16,760 nt of DNA from Dehalococcoidia bacterium (GTDB lineage: Bacteria; Chloroflexota; Dehalococcoidia; UBA3495): NCBI GenBank assembly GCA_030753265.1, contig JASMCQ010000084.1, positions 1-16,760 on the forward strand, read 5' to 3'. Shown piece after piece: positions 13,156 through 16,760 of this stretch. Within the stretch, counting starts at the first letter, position 1; the number at the start of each line of letters is the position of its first letter. The position numbers and the translations under genes were made by a program. The notes under the pieces were generated by a model. The model was not told the DNA's origin. It ran no database searches and saw nothing but the letters and a program-made list of their open reading frames with translations.

Positions 13156-13452
13156 ATGTTTGACGATCCCAAAGCGTTGACCAACGCCAATTGGAACGAC
13201 ATCCATATTTGGCTTCAGTTGTTCTGGACTTATGTTCCTTTGATCGTCACGTTCGCGATTACGATGCTGGTCGCCCACGCGCTGATACCATCCCTGATAA
13301 TGACCGGCCAACTACCTCAGACGGCCCACCGGTTCAGAATTCCGCTGACCGGGTTCGCGTTTCTGGTGTTGCTCGTCGCTGTCACCATTCTGGTCCTGGG
13401 TATCGACCAAACGCTGGAAGTGGACAATTTCTGGGACCGGTACTTGATTTAG
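13156..13452 (+). CDS. Small two-helix membrane protein, first gene of ACIII/Qrc-like operon
   Basis: A 98-residue protein from ATG 13156, chosen because the frame's upstream part (from 13033) contains the promoter and looks non-coding. Two membrane helices are clear: about residues 18-42 (LQLFWTYVPLIVTFAITMLVAHALI) and 61-82 (GFAFLVLLVAVTILVLG). They are joined by a polar loop with QLPQTAHRFR. No cofactor motif is seen. Its place directly before a pentaheme cytochrome and a molybdopterin-like subunit suggests a small accessory or anchoring subunit of that complex. The ribosome-binding site is poor, so the start is moderately certain. The family is not recognised. Confidence 0.7.
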   Translation: MFDDPKALTNANWNDIHIWLQLFWTYVPLIVTFAITMLVAHALIPSLIMTGQLPQTAHRFRIPLTGFAFLVLLVAVTILVLGIDQTLEVDNFWDRYLI

Positions 13453-13560
13453 CCCCGGCGGGCCGGGCCTGGCTTCTTCCAAGTAAAGCGGCCCGATAAG
13501 CAGCCCGAAACGAATTCAATCGGATTGGATTACTGAATTGACAGACGGATTTTGCTGCCG

Positions 13561-14193
13561 ATGGGACTGAGCGGAAAGATGCTGGCGTTGGGCGTGGTGA
13601 GCGCCGGAGTTACGCTCATAGTCGGCTTCGTGATCGTCGTGGTGCTCATTTCCTGGTTTTCCAACCCGCCCTTCGGCCTGGGGAACGCTCCGGCTCAGCC
13701 CGTGGCCTTCCCCCACACGGTCCACGCGGGAACTGTCGAGACAGGTGGAGCGGGCATCCAGTGCGAATTTTGCCACCGGAACGTGACCAAGGGCACCGCC
13801 GCCACCGTACCCGCGGTGGAGCAGTGTATGTTCTGCCACGAACAGATCGCCGACGAGAATCTGGTGGGCCTGACCAACGTGAACCTGGCGGAGATGGCCA
13901 AGGTCAGCCAGAGCTTCGCTGACGGCGATCCCATCAACTGGGAACGGGTGCACCGGATGCCCGACCACGTGCGCTTCGTCCATGAGGCCCACATCCGGTT
14001 CTTCACTCAGCAGGATACGTCGGACCTCCCCAGCGAACAGAAAGTGCAGGCGGTCTGCTCCACGTGCCACGGCGACGTGGCCGCCATGACCAAGGTCAAA
14101 CCCAAGCGGTTCCAATCGCTGAAGATGGGCACGTGCCTGGACTGCCACCGGCAGAACAACGTCCCCACCGATTGCACGGTGTGCCACAAGTGA
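13561..14193 (+). CDS. Membrane-anchored pentaheme cytochrome c (ActA/QrcA-like)
   Basis: A 210-residue protein with one N-terminal membrane helix (about residues 8-31) and a periplasmic domain carrying five CxxCH heme sites: C68EFCH, C89MFCH, C166STCH, C192LDCH and C205TVCH. Extra histidines in FPHTVHAG (50-57) and VRFVHEAH (137-144) are suited as sixth heme ligands. This matches ActA, the pentaheme subunit of alternative complex III, and is related to the hexaheme QrcA. It would carry electrons between the molybdopterin/FeS subunits and a soluble acceptor. The Tat-dependent subunit gene begins 22 bases after its stop, in ActA-ActB / QrcA-QrcB order. The start at ATG 13561 has little ribosome-binding signal; TTG 13552 or ATG 13579 are possible. 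Confidence 0.9.
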   Translation: MGLSGKMLALGVVSAGVTLIVGFVIVVVLISWFSNPPFGLGNAPAQPVAFPHTVHAGTVETGGAGIQCEFCHRNVTKGTAATVPAVEQCMFCHEQIADENLVGLTNVNLAEMAKVSQSFADGDPINWERVHRMPDHVRFVHEAHIRFFTQQDTSDLPSEQKVQAVCSTCHGDVAAMTKVKPKRFQSLKMGTCLDCHRQNNVPTDCTVCHK

Positions 14194-14215
14194 TTACAAG
14201 CAAGGTTCTCATCCG

Positions 14216-16522
14216 ATGAAACTGACGCGGCGCAACTTTCTAGCGTGGGCCGGTATCTCCGCCGTTGGGGCGGTAGCCTGTGAAGGATTTGGAATCCGTC
14301 ACGGGGAACTGGATATTCAGAGCCCGGCAATGCTGCCCGAAGACCTGGTAAAGGGGTCCGATAACTGGTACGCGACCCTCTGCCGCAATTGCCCAACCGG
14401 AGAGGGCATCCTGGTTCGGGTGATGGAAGGCCGGGCGAAGAAGATCCAGGGCAACCCCCTCTACCCCATTAACCTGGGGAAGCAGAGCGCCCGGTGTGAC
14501 GCCGGCCTCCAGGCTCTGTACCATCCGGACCGGGTCGCCGGTCCCATGCAGAGCAGCGGGCCCCGAGGTTCCGGCCAGTTCACGCCGGTCTCTTGGGCCA
14601 GCGCCATGGACACCCTCCGGCAGAAGTTGGACGAACGGGGCGCTGGGATGCTGGCGGTTACCGAGCCCCTGCGCGGTCACCTGGCTACCGTGGTCAGCCG
14701 CTTTTCCAAGGAAGTGGGTGGACGGCACCTTGGCTTCGAGGCGTTGGACGACAACACCTACCGCACCGCGGTCAAGAACGTCTTCGGCCAGGACCTGCTG
14801 CCCGACTTCGACATCGAAAACGCCGGGTTCCTGCTGACCTTCGGCGCCGATTTCCTCTCCACCTGGGTGTCACCCACCCGCTGGAACCAGGGCTACGGCC
14901 AGTTCCGCCAGGGAGAGGGGCGGAAGCGAGGGACCTTCTATCACGTCGACCCCCGTTTCTCCATGACGGCGGCGAACGCCGACCGGTGGATCCCCATCCG
15001 GCCCGGCTGGGAAGGACACCTGGCCCTGAGCCTAGCCTACGTCATCATCTCCGAGGGCCTGCAGGCAGATGGCGTGAACGTCGGGGCCTTGACCGGCGGC
15101 AAGGGAGCAGCGGCACTCGAAGCCTTCCGGCCCGAGGTCGTTGCCGACAAGGTTTTCCTCGCCGAGATCATCGGAGACCAGGCTCGCGTCGACACCATCC
15201 GCAGCTTGGCCCGGGAGTTCGCCGGTGGGAGCCCCAGCCTGGCCATCGGCGGAGGATCGGCGGGGGCCCACACAAACGGCCTGTTCAACCTGGAGGCCAT
15301 CTACGCCCTCAACTACCTGGTGGGAAGCGTGGGCGCCAAGGGTGGCATCAGGTTCAATCCCAACAGCCCCCTGGATGAGGCGCCGGCGGCCGGAGAAACG
15401 GCCACCTTGTCCCAGTGGAGAACCGAAGTCGATAGCCTGCGGACCGGCGCCACCAAGCTGTTGCTGCTGCATCAAGCGGACCCGGTCCACGGCCTGCCCG
15501 CCTCCCTCGGATTGAAGGACGCCATCGCCGGTGCCAGCGACCTGTTCATCGTCAGCTTCTCGCCCTTCCTGGACGAGACCAGCATCATGGCGGACCTGGT
15601 CCTGCCCGACCGGGTGTATCTCGAGGACTGGGGCACCGACATCCCGGAGCCGGGTCCGGGCTACGAAGTCGTCGGGTTCCAGCAACCGGTGGTCAACCCT
15701 CTCCATGATTTGGACCCCCGGAGCTTCCCGGACCTTCTTCTGAACGTGGCCCAGGAGCTGGGCAAGGACGCCAGCCTGCCCTGGCCCAGCTACCAACAGA
15801 TGCTCAAGGAAAGCTCGGACGCCCTCTTCGCCCTCAACCGGGGTTCGATCCAGGCCGCTTCCTCCGGAGAGTTCTGGACCAGGCTGCTGCAACGCGGCGG
15901 TTGGTGGGACGAAGGGACCGCCGGACCGGGAGCGATTAACGCGAAACAGGGCCTCCTCGGCGGCATCGCGGACAAGGCGGCGGAGCCCCAGTTCCCCGGC
16001 AAGGGCCTGGGCGCCGGCACGTTCTACCTGACGCCCTTCGCCCATAACACGCTGTTGGACGGCCGCCATGCCCACCTGCCCTGGCTTCAGGGGACGCCCG
16101 ACCCGCTGTCGACCGTCGCCTGGCAGACCTGGGTGGAGATCAGCGATCATGACGCCAAAGGGCTGAAGGTCAAGGAAGGCGACGTCGTCCGCATCGAGTC
16201 TTCCAAGGGCTCCATCCGGGCGATGGTGTACCTGACTCCGGCAGTGCCCCCCGGCACGATCTCCGTGCCCCTTGGCCAGGGTCGCCGCAACGGGTCCGAG
16301 TACGCCACGGACCGGCCCGAGGAAGAAAGCGCGAACATCATGGACATCTTGGAGCCGAGCCAGGTTGACGGGACCGGGGCGCTGGCGTGGGCCAATACCC
16401 GGGTGACCGTGACCCCCACGGGAGAAAGGGTTAAGATAGCCAAGTTCGAGGGAATTGTCCGGGCGGTGGAAGTAGGCAATACCCACGGTGAGCGGATTAT
16501 TCATACCATCGCGCCTGAGTAG
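14216..16522 (+). CDS. Molybdopterin-oxidoreductase-like subunit (ActB1/QrcB-like), Tat-exported
   Basis: A 768-residue member of the DMSO-reductase superfamily. The N-terminus has a twin-arginine motif TRRNFLAW (4-11) and a possible lipobox ending at Cys22, so it should be exported folded. An N-terminal cluster motif is present but incomplete: Cys56, Cys59, Glu63 in place of the third Cys (CRNCPTGEGI), and Cys94 (ARCDAG). The central molybdopterin-like domains include LLTFGADFLSTWVSP and AIGGGSAGAHTNGLFNLEAIYALNYLVG. The C-terminal dinucleotide-binding-like domain has HLPWLQGTPDPLS and HDAKGLKVKEGDVVRIES. In alternative complex III and Qrc this subunit lacks molybdenum and forms a scaffold. 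Here the B1 and B2 parts are separate genes, as in Qrc, whereas canonical ActB is one fused protein. The FeS gene follows after 91 bases. Confidence 0.9.
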   Translation: MKLTRRNFLAWAGISAVGAVACEGFGIRHGELDIQSPAMLPEDLVKGSDNWYATLCRNCPTGEGILVRVMEGRAKKIQGNPLYPINLGKQSARCDAGLQALYHPDRVAGPMQSSGPRGSGQFTPVSWASAMDTLRQKLDERGAGMLAVTEPLRGHLATVVSRFSKEVGGRHLGFEALDDNTYRTAVKNVFGQDLLPDFDIENAGFLLTFGADFLSTWVSPTRWNQGYGQFRQGEGRKRGTFYHVDPRFSMTAANADRWIPIRPGWEGHLALSLAYVIISEGLQADGVNVGALTGGKGAAALEAFRPEVVADKVFLAEIIGDQARVDTIRSLAREFAGGSPSLAIGGGSAGAHTNGLFNLEAIYALNYLVGSVGAKGGIRFNPNSPLDEAPAAGETATLSQWRTEVDSLRTGATKLLLLHQADPVHGLPASLGLKDAIAGASDLFIVSFSPFLDETSIMADLVLPDRVYLEDWGTDIPEPGPGYEVVGFQQPVVNPLHDLDPRSFPDLLLNVAQELGKDASLPWPSYQQMLKESSDALFALNRGSIQAASSGEFWTRLLQRGGWWDEGTAGPGAINAKQGLLGGIADKAAEPQFPGKGLGAGTFYLTPFAHNTLLDGRHAHLPWLQGTPDPLSTVAWQTWVEISDHDAKGLKVKEGDVVRIESSKGSIRAMVYLTPAVPPGTISVPLGQGRRNGSEYATDRPEEESANIMDILEPSQVDGTGALAWANTRVTVTPTGERVKIAKFEGIVRAVEVGNTHGERIIHTIAPE

Positions 16523-16538
16523 CGCGCCCGAGTAGCGC
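16517..16538. repeat. Short direct repeat across the subunit gene's stop codon
   Basis: GAGTAGCGC occurs at 16517-16525 and again at 16530-16538, 13 bases apart; the first copy contains the TAG stop of the subunit gene. A partial third GAGTA follows at 16541. This looks like local slippage duplication. Two small hairpins come after it in the 91-base gap: ACGGGC/GCCCGT (16555-16571) and CGGCT/AGCCG (16593-16605), the latter touching the ribosome-binding site of the next gene. Confidence 0.5.
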
Positions 16539-16613
16539 ACGAGTACTGATAGTAACGGGCTGGATGCCCGTAAGACGATGGCTAAACGCTGACGGCTGAG
16601 AGCCGGGTGGAAT

Positions 16614-16760
16614 ATGGTTACACCTAGGATCGATCACAAATGGGGCATGGTTGTGGACCTGGACCAATGTACCGGGTGCCAAGCCTGCGTGGTGTCGTGC
16701 CAGGCGGAGAACAACCTGCCCATCAACATAAGGGACTACTTCCAGAAGGGCAGGTCCTTC
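16614..16760 (+). CDS. 4Fe-4S ferredoxin-type subunit (ActB2/QrcC-like), cut by window edge
   Basis: 49 codons from ATG 16614, running off the right edge; GGGTGG sits just before the start. The visible part reads WGMVVDLDQCTGCQACVVSCQAENNLP, with a complete CxxCxxCxxxC motif (Cys19, 22, 25 and 29), the standard first [4Fe-4S] site of NrfC/PsrB/DmsB-type iron-sulfur subunits. It would pass electrons along a chain of FeS clusters between the cytochrome side and the membrane subunit. In related complexes it is fused to or pairs with the molybdopterin-like subunit immediately upstream, and an NrfD-like membrane protein usually follows. No leader is present, as expected for a partner carried across the membrane with the Tat subunit. 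Confidence 0.88.
   Translation, partial: MVTPRIDHKWGMVVDLDQCTGCQACVVSCQAENNLPINIRDYFQKGRSF

Noticed and set aside
13538..13566. A perfect TTGACA before the cytochrome gene as a second promoter
   Set aside because: At the 17-base distance lies ATGGGA, the start codon itself, so there is no -10 box and no room for a leader.
15032..16540. A 502-codon open frame on the minus strand opposite the molybdopterin-like gene
   Set aside because: The sense strand has clear family motifs over the same span; the antisense product is low-complexity and long only because stop codons are rare at this GC content.

Overview
The window is GC-rich DNA from what is most likely an uncultured Chloroflexota bacterium (Dehalococcoidia or SAR202-like). 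The pointers are an alternative-complex-III/Qrc-type respiratory operon, a mycothiol-enzyme-type DinB protein, PuuE-like deacetylase paralogs and a conserved hypothetical (5466-6161) whose sequence style I associate with Dehalococcoidia. This is inference from gene content. No rRNA, tRNA, CRISPR array, phage or insertion-sequence gene was seen.

Layout. 1-3229 (minus strand): thiamine-diphosphate dehydrogenase E1 alpha, E1 beta, then an MFS transporter cut by the window edge. No E2 or E3 gene follows in the window. 3230-3620: intergenic region with a three-way-junction repeat and a sigma70-like promoter overlapped by a palindrome. 3621-4451: an alpha/beta-hydrolase-fold protein that appears to lack its catalytic residues. 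4646-6161: divergent CvpA-like membrane protein and conserved hypothetical. 6162-7400: paired inverted repeats, a duplicated 3' gene tail, and a metallo-beta-lactamase-fold hydrolase with an altered zinc motif. 7509-10991 (plus strand): a peroxiredoxin-like gene with an in-frame UGA in a UxxC motif, a mycothiol-dependent-isomerase-like protein, and two polysaccharide-deacetylase/PuuE-like paralogs. 11031-12782 (minus strand): a low-complexity, helix-rich protein split over three overlapping reading frames. 13063-16760 (plus strand): promoter, small membrane protein, pentaheme cytochrome c, Tat-exported molybdopterin-oxidoreductase-like subunit, and the start of an iron-sulfur subunit.

The main discovery is at 7601-8104. 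A TGA stands exactly where the family has the redox cysteine (HW-TGA-PYC). It is followed at the right distance by a stable hairpin with G in its small loop, the form of a bacterial SECIS element. The gene is therefore best read as a selenoprotein; a conventional gene call would cut it to a C-terminal fragment. It has a good promoter and ribosome-binding site of its own and leads a probable redox/thiol operon.

The 13-16.7 kb operon is the membrane-energy module. A periplasmic pentaheme cytochrome and a quinol-oxidoreductase-type B subunit, here split into separate molybdopterin-like and FeS proteins, would pass electrons between the quinone pool and cytochrome c. The expected NrfD-like membrane subunit would lie just past the right edge.
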